DNA of 64,000 nt from Planctomycetota bacterium (GTDB lineage: Bacteria > Planctomycetota > UBA1135 > UBA2386): the NCBI GenBank assembly GCA_016713175.1, contig JADJPQ010000009.1, positions 62,001-126,000 of the forward strand, written 5' to 3'. A model generated the notes under the pieces. It was not told the DNA's origin. It saw only the letters and a list, made by a program, of their open reading frames with translations, and ran no database searches. Below, one piece after another: positions 16,656-26,160 of this stretch (position 1 is the stretch's first letter; the number at the start of each line of letters is the position of its first letter). The position numbers and the translations under genes were made by a program.

Positions 16656-18194
16656 ATGCACACCCTTGCCGCACTTCCTGCGTTCCTCCTCATGCTGGCC
16701 CTGCCCGCCCAGTCCACCCTGACTACCCGGCGCGTCGCTACCGGCCTGTCGCGCCCGATCGGCGTCAGCGCCCCGATCGGTGATTACCACCGGGCCTTCA
16801 TCCTCGAGCAGACGGGCCGGATCAGGATCCTGCGCGCCGGCACCGTCCTCGCCCAACCATTCCTCGACATCACGCCGCTGGTCAACACGTCGTCGGGCAG
16901 CGGCGAACGCGGGCTGCTCGGCTTCGCGTTCCATCCCGACTACTTCCGCAACGGCTTCTTCTACGTCTACTACACCCGCCTCGCCGACGGCGCCTCGATG
17001 CTCGTGCGCTACCGCGCTCTCGGCGATCCGTATACCACCAACGTCGCCAACGCCGGCAGCGCCGTGACGATGCTCGGCCCGATCGCGCAACCGTTCGTCA
17101 ACCACAACGGCGGCGGCATGGCGTTCGGCCCCGACGGGCACCTCTACCTGGGCCTCGGCGACGGCGGTTCGGCCGGGGACCCGGGCTGCCGCGCGCAGGA
17201 TCTGGGCCAGCTGCTCGGCAAGATCCTGCGGCTGAACGTCGATGGCCATCCCGCCATCATTCCGCCCGACAACCCGTTCGTCGGCGTCGCCGGCGCCCGC
17301 GCCGAGATCTGGCACCGCGGCACCCGCAACCCGTGGCGCTTGAGCTTCGACCGCCTGACCGGCGATCTCTACATCGGCGACGTCGGCCAGAACGCCAGGG
17401 AGGAAGTCGATTTCCAGGCGGCCGGCCACGCTGGCGGCCTCAACTACGGCTGGAAGATCATGGAGGGGACCAACTGCTACTCGACGTCGGGCTGCACGGC
17501 ACCGCCGCCGTGCAACTCGCCGCTGCTGACGCGGCCGATCCACTCGTACGCGCAGAGCCCCGCCGCCGTCATCGGCGGCTACGTCTACCGCGGCTGCGCG
17601 ATCCCCGCGCTGCGCGGCACCTACTTCTTCGCCGACTACGTCAGCGACCGGATCTGGTCGTTCGTCTACAACGGCAACGCGGTCACCGCCTTCACCGACC
17701 GCACCGCCGAGTTGACCGTCGCCGGTCAGACCATGACCTCGCCGTCGTCGTTCGGCGAGGACGGCTGCGGTGAACTCTACATCTGCAGCCTCAATGGCAA
17801 CTCGGTGCACAAGATCGTGCCGCGCGCCGGCTCGCCGGCCACCGAGCTGGGCTTTGGCGAACCGTCCAGCAACGGCCTGATCCCGCGCCTGGGTTTCTGC
17901 GGCGGCTTCACGCCGACTACCGAACTGCTCCTCGAGAACTGCCCCGGCGTGTGCCTGGCCGCACTGGTGCTGTCCGCGAGGAACAACCCGACGCAGGTGC
18001 CCGACATCGGCCTGGTCGTGCCGTATCCGCCTGACCTCATCACCGGCGCCGTCGTCACCGACGTCAACGGCCGCTACGCCACGCCGATTCCGTCGGTCGG
18101 CGCGTGGGTCGTCAACGCCCAATGGGTGATCCTCGACACGGCCAGCATCAATCCGTTCGTGGTGTCCAACGCCGTGCGGCTGGTGATGCCGTAG
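16656..18194 (+). CDS. Exported PQQ-dependent sugar dehydrogenase-like protein with C-terminal beta domain
   Basis: 512 residues. It has a signal peptide (MHTLAALPAFLLMLALPAQS) and then a six-bladed propeller of the glucose/sorbosone dehydrogenase (GSDH) family at about 25-395. The landmarks are GERGLLGFAFHPDY, NHNGGGMAFGPDGHLYLGLG, RGTRNPWRLSFD, IGDVGQNAREEVDF and VIGGYVYRG. Known members oxidise sugars using PQQ with Ca2+ in the periplasm; the substrate here is unknown. The last roughly 110 residues form a beta-rich domain that is not part of the propeller (LGFGEPSSNGLIPRL, then VSNAVRLVMP at the end). A similar tail ends the protein at 36122-37384. The gene sits inside the repeat-bracketed module. 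Confidence 0.88.
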   Translation: MHTLAALPAFLLMLALPAQSTLTTRRVATGLSRPIGVSAPIGDYHRAFILEQTGRIRILRAGTVLAQPFLDITPLVNTSSGSGERGLLGFAFHPDYFRNGFFYVYYTRLADGASMLVRYRALGDPYTTNVANAGSAVTMLGPIAQPFVNHNGGGMAFGPDGHLYLGLGDGGSAGDPGCRAQDLGQLLGKILRLNVDGHPAIIPPDNPFVGVAGARAEIWHRGTRNPWRLSFDRLTGDLYIGDVGQNAREEVDFQAAGHAGGLNYGWKIMEGTNCYSTSGCTAPPPCNSPLLTRPIHSYAQSPAAVIGGYVYRGCAIPALRGTYFFADYVSDRIWSFVYNGNAVTAFTDRTAELTVAGQTMTSPSSFGEDGCGELYICSLNGNSVHKIVPRAGSPATELGFGEPSSNGLIPRLGFCGGFTPTTELLLENCPGVCLAALVLSARNNPTQVPDIGLVVPYPPDLITGAVVTDVNGRYATPIPSVGAWVVNAQWVILDTASINPFVVSNAVRLVMP

Positions 18195-18360
18195 CCGCTC
18201 GTTCCGCCCGCCCGACCCGGTCCGCATTGCGTTAACAGGATTTCGCCGGTGCCGGCAGAAAGGCGTGCCGCCGACCCGGCCGCTGGCGTCGAGCGCGTCC
18301 ACATGGGCAGAGACCTCGATAACGGGCGCGGTCCTTCCGTGGTCTTCTTGGTCTGGATGA

Positions 18361-18382
18361 CCCGACCCACCCCGGGGTCGGG
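18361..18382 (+). promoter_or_regulatory. Hairpin in the leader of the 166-aa exported protein
   Basis: CCCGACCC (18361-18368), a six-base loop, and GGGTCGGG (18375-18382) form a perfect 8-bp GC stem. It is 23 bases before the ATG at 18406 and just upstream of the GAGG ribosome-binding site (about 18395-18398). No T run follows, so it is not a typical intrinsic terminator. It could shape translation of the small gene. Confidence 0.55.
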
Positions 18383-18405
18383 CCTGGCAAACCCGAGGTA
18401 CAGCA

Positions 18406-18906
18406 ATGTTCCGAAACATCTTCCTGACCATGGCAGGGCTCGTGCTGGCGACGGCTGCGGCAACGGCGCAGCGGGCCAGCGTCGTCAGCGTCGACACCGA
18501 GCACCAGCAGATCGTGGTGAAGCTCGGCGAGGCCGAGTACAAGCTCGACGCCACCAAGGTCACGCTGCTCGACAGCGAGGGCAAGGCGGCCAAGCTCGCG
18601 GACTTCGCCGCCGAGGACAAGGTCATGGCCACCATGACCGGAAGCCAGATCACCACCCTCCAGAAGCTCGCGAGCGATCGATTCCTGGTCGCGAATCCGA
18701 CCGACGGCAAGGTCGTCAGGATCATCGCGGACAAGGACCAGATCGTGGTGCGGTGCGGTGAGTCCGAACACACCGCCGAGGCGAACAAGGTCAAGCTGCG
18801 CGACCGGAAGGGCAATCCCACGACTCTCGCCGCGTTCGCCTCGGGCGATCGGGTCAGCGTCACGCTGGCCGACGGCGTCGTCACCGTCATCCAGCGCGTC
18901 GATTAG
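18406..18906 (+). CDS. Small exported protein with two internal repeats (166 aa)
   Basis: A signal peptide (MFRNIFLTMAGLVLATAAATAQ) is followed by two related units of about 60 residues. The first is VVSVDTEHQQIVVKLGEAE...DFAAEDKVMATMTG; the second is VVRIIADKDQIVVRCGESE...AFASGDRVSVTLAD. Each unit looks like a small beta barrel with a short loop and ends in a Thr/Val-rich strand. I do not recognise the family. It lies in the repeat-bracketed module downstream of the sugar dehydrogenase, separated by about 210 bases that include a hairpin, so it is probably expressed on its own. Confidence 0.7.
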   Translation: MFRNIFLTMAGLVLATAAATAQRASVVSVDTEHQQIVVKLGEAEYKLDATKVTLLDSEGKAAKLADFAAEDKVMATMTGSQITTLQKLASDRFLVANPTDGKVVRIIADKDQIVVRCGESEHTAEANKVKLRDRKGNPTTLAAFASGDRVSVTLADGVVTVIQRVD

Positions 18907-19521
18907 GGCACTGTCACTGTAGCTGGACTGAATTGTTGGGCCGGAGGCGCGGGCGCTGCCGGAATCAGGGATTGTAGAAGTCACCCTGATTGCAGTTGCC
19001 CGTGCCGCCGGCCTCTTTTCCACGCCGTGAGCTGTTTCAGAAGCCGAGCGACCTTCACGACGTCGGCTCCGTCTCCCCGCGGTGCAGCCCAATGCAACCA
19101 CCTCCCCGATATCGGCATCGTCAGGGCCCGGACAGCGAATCCGCCGTACTGCTGCTGGCGCTGCTGGGCGAGCGCCGCCACGCCAAACGCGCCGCGCTAC
19201 TGAAGCGTCTGCTGCAGGCGCTCTCGCCCGCGCGCCGACCCGAAGCACCGGGCGGATCGAAACCCGTCGGCCGCTGGAGTTCGGCAGTCGAGATCCTGCG
19301 CGCCCGCCAGGAGCGCGACCTGGCGCAAAGCGAGGTCGGGCACAAGGAACCAGCCGACCGCGGTGACGCGACCGCACCGTGACAGCCCTGCCTGGAACGG
19401 CGGCAACGACCCAGGGGAACGGCAGCAGCAGCGCGGACGCGGCGGGCCACGGCGGTACGTCAGGTTACGACGCGAGAGCCACCGTCGTTCAAGTCGAGAT
19501 CAAGACCGACCTGTTCGCGGA
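18907..19521. other. About 615 bp with no confident gene
   Basis: The region has open frames on both strands (for example plus 18990-19382), but none has a recognisable protein or a good start. An 8-bp inverted repeat lies at 18963-18991 (AATCAGGG and CCCTGATT, 13-base loop). The plus frame includes a helical, leucine-rich stretch (VLLLALLGERRHAKRAALLK) that could be a decayed gene. It forms the right end of the inserted module, just before the second copy of the direct repeat. Confidence 0.4.
18963..18991. repeat. 8-bp inverted repeat after the 166-aa gene
   Basis: AATCAGGG (18963-18970) and CCCTGATT (18984-18991) are exact reverse complements with 13 bases between them, about 57 bases after the stop at 18906. 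It could be part of a factor-independent terminator without a T run, or a protein-binding palindrome. Evidence is limited to symmetry and position. Confidence 0.4.
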
Positions 19522-19613
19522 CGCGGATCGGCGACGACGTCGAGAAGTTCAAGGCGGCGCTGCACCAGGCCCAAGCCGAGGCGCTGCCCGCACATCGGCA
19601 CGATGCCCGGTGA
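19522..19613 (+). pseudogene. Orphan 3' fragment of the CCA-adding/HD gene
   Basis: This piece encodes the last roughly 30 residues of the enzyme at 14631-16001 (IGDDVEKFKAALHQAQAEAL, then PAHRHDAR and stop). It has no upstream coding part: left of 19522 the similarity ends abruptly. It is the mirror of the truncated gene fragment at 16008-16240 and shows that an ancestral junction of the two convergent genes was duplicated. Confidence 0.85.
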
Positions 19614-19661
19614 TCGCGGTCACTTCGCGGGCAGCGACACCTCGACCGTCGCCGGCGACCG
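19522..19661. repeat. 140-bp direct repeat, copy B (junction duplication)
   Basis: This matches 15910-16049 with about four mismatches. Here the left 92 bases (19522-19613) are an orphan piece of the CCA/HD gene's 3' end, with its stop at 19611-19613. The right part is the genuine 3' end of the 1004-aa gene. A second shared block follows: 19811-20005 matches 16049-16240, with small indels. Confidence 0.9.
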
Positions 19662-22634
19662 GCCGGCCGTCACCTCGACTTCGACTTCGGGGCCGAACTT
19701 CGGGGCCCCCGCACCCGGGCCGATCATCAGTTCCTGCGCCTTGACCAGGTAGCGGCCGGGCTCGAGACCGTTGAACGTCGCCTGCCCGCTCATCGCCGGT
19801 TCGCGCTGCGGCTCGCCACTGGTCCCGGCCCTCTGGCAGAACACCATGCCCATGCCCGCCGGCTTGCCATCCGGCCCGAGCACACGGGCGCGCAGCCGCC
19901 CGGCCGCGACCATCTCGACGCGACCGGCATCCGTGGTCTGGCCTTCGACGATGACCTGCGCTACCAGCTCCTTGGCGACGTGCTTGTCGTGCGTGATGCG
20001 AACGGTGTAGGTCCCCGGCGGCACATCGGCGATCTCGGCAACCCCGTTGGCGTCGGTCTTGGCGCGCTGGTCGCCCATCGTCATCGTGGTCGACTCGCCG
20101 CCATCGTTGTTCATCGTCATGCTGACCATCATCACGCGCCGCTCGGCGCGCCGCGGCGCGTTGCCGGCGCCACTGCCCTCGGTCAGACGGACCTCGGCGC
20201 CCTCGATGCTGTCACTCTCTGCCAGACTCCACGCCTGCACGCGCAACTTGCCGGTGCGCAACTGCAATTCGCGGCGCAGCTCGGCCTGATCCGGCATCAC
20301 GTCGATCGGCTCGCTCGCCTTGACGATCTGATCTGGCTTGCCCCAGCGCAGGCGATAACTCCCGGCCTCGACTTCGAGCATCTCGAACGTGCCATCGGCA
20401 CCGGTCCTGGTGGTCGGCCCGCCGAACGGGTCAGGCAGGTCGCCACCCGGCTCGGCACCTGGGGGCGCCTGCCGCTCGAGTTCGACGACGATGCCGCTGG
20501 CCGGCCCATCGGGGCCGAGCACGACACCATGCACGCGCGTCAGCACCGGCTTCCGCAACGCCACCGCCACGGTCTCGCCGGCCGGAACCTGGAATCGCTG
20601 GCGGGTCTGCTGCAGGCCGCGGGCTTCGCCGGTGGTGAATGCCATCCCGCCACCGAAGGAACGGGGCTTCGGCTCCATGCGCAGCTCGGCCCAATAGTCA
20701 CCTGCCGGCAACGGCCCGACGCGGATGATGCCTTCGGCCGGCGCGGAACCCGGCCGATCGCGTTCGGCCTCGCCGACGCCGATCGGACCGTGCACGACCC
20801 AGCGCGTCCCCGCCACTGCGGCACCAGCGGGTGCCGTGATCGTCAGTTCGGCAAAGCCCGGACGCCGCAACGCGACACTGGCCTCGGTGACGCCGGCGCG
20901 CGGCAGCACGATGTCGAGCGGCCGCGCCTCGGCCATCGTCTCGTGGGTTGCCTCGACCGTCGCGCCGCCGGCCGGCAGACCACCGATCTCGACGATGCCG
21001 TCGGCGTTGGTCGTGCCCTTGCCGAACACCGGTGGGCCATCGAGAAGCCTGGGACCATCGCCTTCGTCTTCGATGGCCAGCGAGCGCGCACGGAAGTTCA
21101 TGCCGCCTTCCGGGTGGTCCGGCTGCTGCTGCTGCCGGATCTCGACGCGCGCATCGGCCACCGGCTTGCCGGCGTCATCGACGACCTGCACGCGCGCCGT
21201 GGCGCCGAGATCCGCCGTCAACGCGATGCCGCTGGTGACCTGCGCCGGCGTGACGACGACTCCGGTCCGCTCGACCGGCCGATGCGAACTGCCGCGCGCG
21301 GAGACCACGATGTTGCCGGGCGCCACGCCTTCGATCAGGAACGTGCCATCGGCCTCGGTCCTGGCCTGCGGCCCACGCCCGGGCAGCGGCATGTCGAGGT
21401 CGTCGTGCGCATCGATGACGATCTCCGTTTCGTCGCGACCGCCGGTCGGCCGCGTCGTCGCCCGCACGCGACTGCCAGCGATCGGCTTGCCGTCGACGCC
21501 GGTCAGCACGCCAGCGATGCTGCCGTGCCGTTCGACCCGCAGCAGCAGGTTGCCGGTGCCGACCGCGACGTTGCGTTCGACCGCCGGAGTGTGCCCCGCG
21601 CCCCAGGCGCGCACGCTTGCGCGTTCACCCTGCAGGCCCGACAGCACGAAGAAACCCTGGGCATCGGTCTCGGTCGCTTCGTCGGGCGTGAATTGCTCGG
21701 TGGTGACGCCAGCACGCTCGAACCGCCGCTTGGCGCCGACCTTCAGTCCCGCAACACCGATCCCGCGGTCATCGACGACCTGGCCGGCGATCGCCGCACC
21801 TTCGGCGAGCATCAGGTCCACGCCGGTCTTGTCCTCTTCCTCGCCGATCTCGACTTCGCGCAGCACCGGCTGGAACTTCGCCGAGGCCGTTCGCAGATGG
21901 GTCGTGCCGGCGCGCAGACCGTCGAGCTTGAAGCGACCGTCGCCATCGGTGCGCATCTGGCTGCGACCCAGGAACAACCCACCGAAGCTCGCGGCGACGA
22001 CGACATCGGCCAGCGGCTGGCCGCTCGGCCCGCGCACGACGCCGGCCACCGATGACGAACGCAGCGTCTTGATGTCGCCGAGATCGGCATTGCCGCGCCG
22101 ACCCGAGAACGCCGGGTCGGCGCCGGCGAAGACCAGATCCGACTGGGTCAAGGAAACCCGACCTGCCCGGTCCTTGCCGACCGTGAACTCGAACTGGCCA
22201 TCGGTACCGGTCTTCTTCTTCGGCGCGTTGGCGAAGCGCTCGTCGTCGAGCGGTGCCGGTGGCACCCCCTCCAGCAGTTCGCCGCCGCGCTCCGCCAGCC
22301 AGGTCAACAGCCGGACCTCTGCGTCGGCACGTGGCACCCCATGGCGATCGACCAGACGTCCGCGCACCGTGATCTCACGGGCATCCGCCGGCGCCGAAGT
22401 CGGCGCCACCGAACGCTCATTGGTGGTCGCTTCACTGGCTGGCGGCTGGCTCGGCGCCGGACCGGAGTGATCGGCGGTCGCGGCGTTGGCCGCCGGAACC
22501 GAGCCGGCCGTCGTCGCGACGTCGCCCGCCGCCGGCGTGTCCGGGGCGACATCGCCGCCGCCGGCCAAGGCAAGCCAGAGACCGAATCCGAACACCGCGA
22601 CGAGGGCGACGACGAGCAGCGACTTCGAGTTCAT
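19620..22634 (-). CDS. Large exported carboxypeptidase-regulatory-like domain protein (1004 aa)
   Basis: The N-terminus is an uncleaved signal or membrane anchor (MNSKSLLVVALVAVFGFGLW), followed by an Ala/Pro/Ser/Thr-rich linker to about residue 85. The rest is a chain of beta-sandwich units of the CarboxypepD-regulatory/Cna-B type. Repeated marks include VRGRLVDRHGVPRADAEVRL, VAGVVRGPSGQPLADVVV, IAGVLTGVDGKPIAGSRV and LRARVLGPDGKPAGMGM, each followed by a DGxFxxxGL turn. It probably sits on the cell surface or in the periplasm and may serve as scaffold or adhesin. ATG 22634 is chosen because it starts the anchor. Its 3' end is partly duplicated at 16008-16240. Confidence 0.85.
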   Translation of the reverse strand: MNSKSLLVVALVAVFGFGLWLALAGGGDVAPDTPAAGDVATTAGSVPAANAATADHSGPAPSQPPASEATTNERSVAPTSAPADAREITVRGRLVDRHGVPRADAEVRLLTWLAERGGELLEGVPPAPLDDERFANAPKKKTGTDGQFEFTVGKDRAGRVSLTQSDLVFAGADPAFSGRRGNADLGDIKTLRSSSVAGVVRGPSGQPLADVVVAASFGGLFLGRSQMRTDGDGRFKLDGLRAGTTHLRTASAKFQPVLREVEIGEEEDKTGVDLMLAEGAAIAGQVVDDRGIGVAGLKVGAKRRFERAGVTTEQFTPDEATETDAQGFFVLSGLQGERASVRAWGAGHTPAVERNVAVGTGNLLLRVERHGSIAGVLTGVDGKPIAGSRVRATTRPTGGRDETEIVIDAHDDLDMPLPGRGPQARTEADGTFLIEGVAPGNIVVSARGSSHRPVERTGVVVTPAQVTSGIALTADLGATARVQVVDDAGKPVADARVEIRQQQQPDHPEGGMNFRARSLAIEDEGDGPRLLDGPPVFGKGTTNADGIVEIGGLPAGGATVEATHETMAEARPLDIVLPRAGVTEASVALRRPGFAELTITAPAGAAVAGTRWVVHGPIGVGEAERDRPGSAPAEGIIRVGPLPAGDYWAELRMEPKPRSFGGGMAFTTGEARGLQQTRQRFQVPAGETVAVALRKPVLTRVHGVVLGPDGPASGIVVELERQAPPGAEPGGDLPDPFGGPTTRTGADGTFEMLEVEAGSYRLRWGKPDQIVKASEPIDVMPDQAELRRELQLRTGKLRVQAWSLAESDSIEGAEVRLTEGSGAGNAPRRAERRVMMVSMTMNNDGGESTTMTMGDQRAKTDANGVAEIADVPPGTYTVRITHDKHVAKELVAQVIVEGQTTDAGRVEMVAAGRLRARVLGPDGKPAGMGMVFCQRAGTSGEPQREPAMSGQATFNGLEPGRYLVKAQELMIGPGAGAPKFGPEVEVEVTAGRSPATVEVSLPAK

Positions 22635-22843
22635 ACGGGGGCTTCGCGGCACGGTGAGACAGCCGTGCAAGGCGGCGCACAACGGTACGGCCGGGGCCAT
22701 ACTCCCAGCCAGTACGGTCGACGTGCAAAGATCCCGGATCGGACGCGCGCGTCCGGGGTCAGGGACCCTGAGGCCGAACTACGGTCGTGCGCCGCGACGC
22801 AACAGGGCTACTGTTGGCAACCGCAACGACCCTGCCGAAACCC

Positions 22844-24253
22844 ATGCCAGCCACGACCAACCACCAGCTCCGCCGCCAGCAGCTCCTCGATGCGATCGAC
22901 ACGCCGGTCCTGCTGATGGCCGGCTCCTGGATCTCGCGCAACTACCCGGCGAACTGGTGCCCGTTCCGCGCCGACAGCAACTTCCTGCTGTTCTTCCCGC
23001 AGCCCGAGCCGAACGCGGCGGCCCTGTTCGATCCAAGAGACCAGTCGGTGACGCTGTTCCTGGACGAACGGACGGCGGAGGACGCGCTGTGGCATGGCCC
23101 GGTGCCCGGCTTCGACGAGATGAAGAAGGGCCTGGGGGTCGACAGCGTGCAGAAGCGCACCGACCTGGCCGCCGTGATTCGCAAGAAGGTCGGCAAGCGG
23201 CGCGTCCGCACCGTCGCGATCGCCGACCCGCGCGCGACCGCCGAGGCCCTCGCGCTGACCGGCGAGGATCTGGATTTCACCAAGGCCGACCGGGTCGCCG
23301 ACAAGTCCCTGGTCGCCGCGATCGCGCGACTCCGCGACTTCAAGAACAGCAGCGAACTGGCGGAGATGCGCGCCTGCGCGGCCGTGACCGCCAAGGCGCA
23401 TGTCCGGGCGATGGCCATGACCCGCCCCGGGATGCTCGAACAGGAACTGGTCGGCCATGTCGAGGGCACGTTCGCGCGACAAGGCTGTGTGCCGGCTTAC
23501 AACACGATCCTGTCGGTGCGCGGTGAAGTGCTGCACAACCACGCGCATCACAACCTGATGCTCGAGACCGATCTGGTGCTGCTCGACGCCGGCGCCGAGA
23601 ACCACGCGGGCTACTGCGCCGACGTGACCCGCACCTGGCCGGTCAACGGCCGGTTCTCGCCGGAAGCCGCCGACGTCTACGACATCGTGCTGGCCGCCGA
23701 GAAGGCGGCGATCGATGCCGTCCGGCCGGGCGTGCGCTACCGCGACATCCACATGCTGGCAGCCCGCGTGCTGACCGAAGGTCTGGTGCAACTGAAGTTG
23801 CTGCGCGGCAATCCGGATGCGCTGGTCGAGGCCGGAGCCCATGCGATGTTCTTCCCGCACGGCGTCGGCCACCTGCTCGGGCTCGACGTCCACGACATGG
23901 AACAATTCGGCGACCAGGTCGGCTATGCGCCCGGTCGCACGCGCAGCCAGCAGTTCGGCACGCGCTGGTTGCGACTCGACCGCGACCTGGCGCCGGGCAT
24001 GTGCTTCACGATCGAACCAGGCATCTACTTCGTCCCGGCAATCCTGCGCAACCCGGAGTTCCGCCGGCAGTTCAAGGGCCAGGTCGATTTCACCCGGGCC
24101 GAGGCGTTCCTGACCATGAACAGCAAGCGCGGTTTCGGCGGTGTCCGCATCGAGGACGATGTGCACTGCACGCCAAGCGGCGCCGAAGTGCTGACCGCAT
24201 CCGTGCCGAAGGAACGCGCCGCCATCGAGGCGCTGGTCGGCAGCGGCCAATGA
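22844..24253 (+). CDS. pepP: Xaa-Pro aminopeptidase (M24B)
   Basis: 469 residues, close to the usual PepP length. An N-terminal AMP_N domain (RRQQLLDAIDTPVLLMAGS, then YPANWCPFRADSNFLLFF) precedes the pita-bread catalytic domain. The five metal ligands are visible: D in LLDAGAENHAGY, D in CADVTRTWPV, H in HGVGHLLGLDVHD, E in TIEPGIYF, and E in VRIEDDVHCT. It removes N-terminal residues preceding proline using two Mn2+ ions in the cytoplasm. There is no signal peptide. ATG 22844 fits the AMP_N start better than the upstream GTG 22787. Confidence 0.93.
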   Translation: MPATTNHQLRRQQLLDAIDTPVLLMAGSWISRNYPANWCPFRADSNFLLFFPQPEPNAAALFDPRDQSVTLFLDERTAEDALWHGPVPGFDEMKKGLGVDSVQKRTDLAAVIRKKVGKRRVRTVAIADPRATAEALALTGEDLDFTKADRVADKSLVAAIARLRDFKNSSELAEMRACAAVTAKAHVRAMAMTRPGMLEQELVGHVEGTFARQGCVPAYNTILSVRGEVLHNHAHHNLMLETDLVLLDAGAENHAGYCADVTRTWPVNGRFSPEAADVYDIVLAAEKAAIDAVRPGVRYRDIHMLAARVLTEGLVQLKLLRGNPDALVEAGAHAMFFPHGVGHLLGLDVHDMEQFGDQVGYAPGRTRSQQFGTRWLRLDRDLAPGMCFTIEPGIYFVPAILRNPEFRRQFKGQVDFTRAEAFLTMNSKRGFGGVRIEDDVHCTPSGAEVLTASVPKERAAIEALVGSGQ

Positions 24254-24523
24254 ACGGTCCGGGCGCGTCGGCGCCCGCGGCGTTCGCAACTCCCTGCCGG
24301 GTCCGGACATTGGCGCTATCGGCTGGTGGTCGGACTGGTGGTCGACGACATTTCGGGCATTTCTGCGAGGGCGCAGATAGCGATAGCCAAACGCTGGCAT
24401 CCCGCCCGAGTCTGTCCCATTTGTTCCACCCGCGCGATGGCATCGTCGCCCGGTCGCGGGTCACGACAATCCTGGCGGACCACGCTATCCTCGGAACACT
24501 CTTGCCTGGGAGTGCTGTGCGCC

Positions 24524-26125
24524 ATGACCTCCATGCGGCTGGCCCTGCATCTGACTGAGAATCCGGACGACACCCGCCTGCTGGGTGAGCAACTGGTCGC
24601 CGACGGTCTGCCGGTGACGCTGCTTCACGTCGACGGACCGAAGGCGCTGATCACCGCCCTGGCCGATCGGCCGGACCTGATCGTCGTCGACCTGCCGCTG
24701 CCGTGGCCCGATGCCAACGAAGTGGTCGCCGACGCGCAGCGGCAACGACCCGAAATCCCGGTCGTGTTCCGTTGGGGACGTTCGGGTGAGTGGCACGTGG
24801 AAGACTCCACCGCTCAGACCGGCCGGGCGATCCGTGCCGCACTCGCCGGCTCCCCGCTGCGCAGTCAGGACGAAGCCGCACGCCGCGGCATGCTCGATCA
24901 GCTCGTGCATCAGCAGGACGTGCTGGTCCGTCTCGCGCGCCTCGACTTCTGGGAGTTCGAAGCATCGTTGCGGCAGGTGCTGCAGCAGGCCGCCGAACTG
25001 CTGCAGGTCGAACGGGTGTCGGTCTGGGAGTTCTCGGAAGATCGGCAACGGCTGGTCAGCCTCGCGCTGTACCGCCGCAGTCTGCGAACGTTCACGACCG
25101 GCGAGCAGTTGTCCGGCCACCCGCGTTATCTGCGCACGTTGGAGCAATCGTTGGCGTTGGCCGCCGCCGATGCCCAGCGCGATCCGCGCACCAGCGAGTA
25201 CGCCGCGGACTACCTGATTCCGCTCGGCATCAGCTCGATGCTCGACTCGCCGATCCGCCGCAGCGGCAAGGTCGCCGGCGTGCTGTGCCTCGAGCACACC
25301 GGCCCGCAAAGAACCTGGACCCTGTTGGAACAATGTGCGGCCGCCAACATCGCCTCGCTGCTGGCGCGCGGCCTCGAGACCCGCGATCGGCGCGAAGTCG
25401 AAGATCATCTGCAGCGCGCGCACCGCGCCGAGGCGCTGGGTCGGTTCGCCAGCCAGTTGGCGCACGACTTCCACAACCGGCTGACCGTGATTTCACTGTT
25501 GACCGACCTGTTGCGCGCCGACGCGGCGACCCCGAACGCGCACGAACACCTGGCCCAACTGGACCACGAACTGGGGCAGGCCAAACGCCAGATCCGCGAA
25601 CTGCTGACGCTGGGCCGCCGCGCGGCGATGCCACCGCATCCACTCGAACTCAACGACGCCGTCGCCGCCCAGGCGCCGATGCTGGCGAAGCTGCTCGGGG
25701 ACGAGCACGAGCTGCAGTTGATCCGCTTTGCGGAACCCCTGTGGGTGGATCTCGAACCAGGGCAACTCGGCGAAATCCTGACCAACCTGATCAGCAACGC
25801 GCGCGACGCCCTGGCCGAGCAGTGTTCCGGCGTCGTCACCGTGCGGTTGTCGCCGGCAGCCGATGATCGCCGTCCGGCGGCCCTGCTGGTCGTCGAAGAC
25901 AATGGCTGCGGTTTCACCGCCGATGCCGAACAGCACGTGTTCGAGCCGTTCTTCACGACCAAGCCGCCGGGTCAGGGCAGTGGCATGGGTTTGCCGTCCG
26001 TCCACGCCCTGGCGCAGCAACGCGGCGGTACCGTCCGCGTCAAGCGCCTGCAGCCGCACGGTAGCCGCATCGAAGTGGTGCTGCCGCTGCTGGGCCAGGC
26101 CGTCACCACGACGGCCCGCGCCTGA
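24524..26125 (+). CDS. Sensor histidine kinase with receiver-like and GAF domains
   Basis: 533 residues. The N-terminus is receiver-like (RPDLIVVDLPLPWPDANEV near 46-65). A GAF-type sensor follows at about 145-285, then a HisKA helix with the phosphoacceptor in LAHDFHNRLTVISLL near residue 313. The ATPase domain has N (LISNARDAL), G1 (VEDNGCGF), F (FEPFFTTK) and G2 (GQGSGMGLPS) boxes. No membrane helix is seen, so it is a cytoplasmic kinase. ATG 24524 has a GGGAG ribosome-binding site. No response-regulator gene is adjacent, so it may be an orphan kinase. Confidence 0.9.
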   Translation: MTSMRLALHLTENPDDTRLLGEQLVADGLPVTLLHVDGPKALITALADRPDLIVVDLPLPWPDANEVVADAQRQRPEIPVVFRWGRSGEWHVEDSTAQTGRAIRAALAGSPLRSQDEAARRGMLDQLVHQQDVLVRLARLDFWEFEASLRQVLQQAAELLQVERVSVWEFSEDRQRLVSLALYRRSLRTFTTGEQLSGHPRYLRTLEQSLALAAADAQRDPRTSEYAADYLIPLGISSMLDSPIRRSGKVAGVLCLEHTGPQRTWTLLEQCAAANIASLLARGLETRDRREVEDHLQRAHRAEALGRFASQLAHDFHNRLTVISLLTDLLRADAATPNAHEHLAQLDHELGQAKRQIRELLTLGRRAAMPPHPLELNDAVAAQAPMLAKLLGDEHELQLIRFAEPLWVDLEPGQLGEILTNLISNARDALAEQCSGVVTVRLSPAADDRRPAALLVVEDNGCGFTADAEQHVFEPFFTTKPPGQGSGMGLPSVHALAQQRGGTVRVKRLQPHGSRIEVVLPLLGQAVTTTARA

Positions 26126-26160
26126 GCGACGCGCGCGGCCCGCGGTGCTACGGTGCCGAC

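Noticed and set aside
19379..19744. Plus-strand ORF running through the repeat copy B
   Set aside because: It reads the duplicated CCA/HD 3' end in the wrong frame and continues antisense to the 1004-aa gene.
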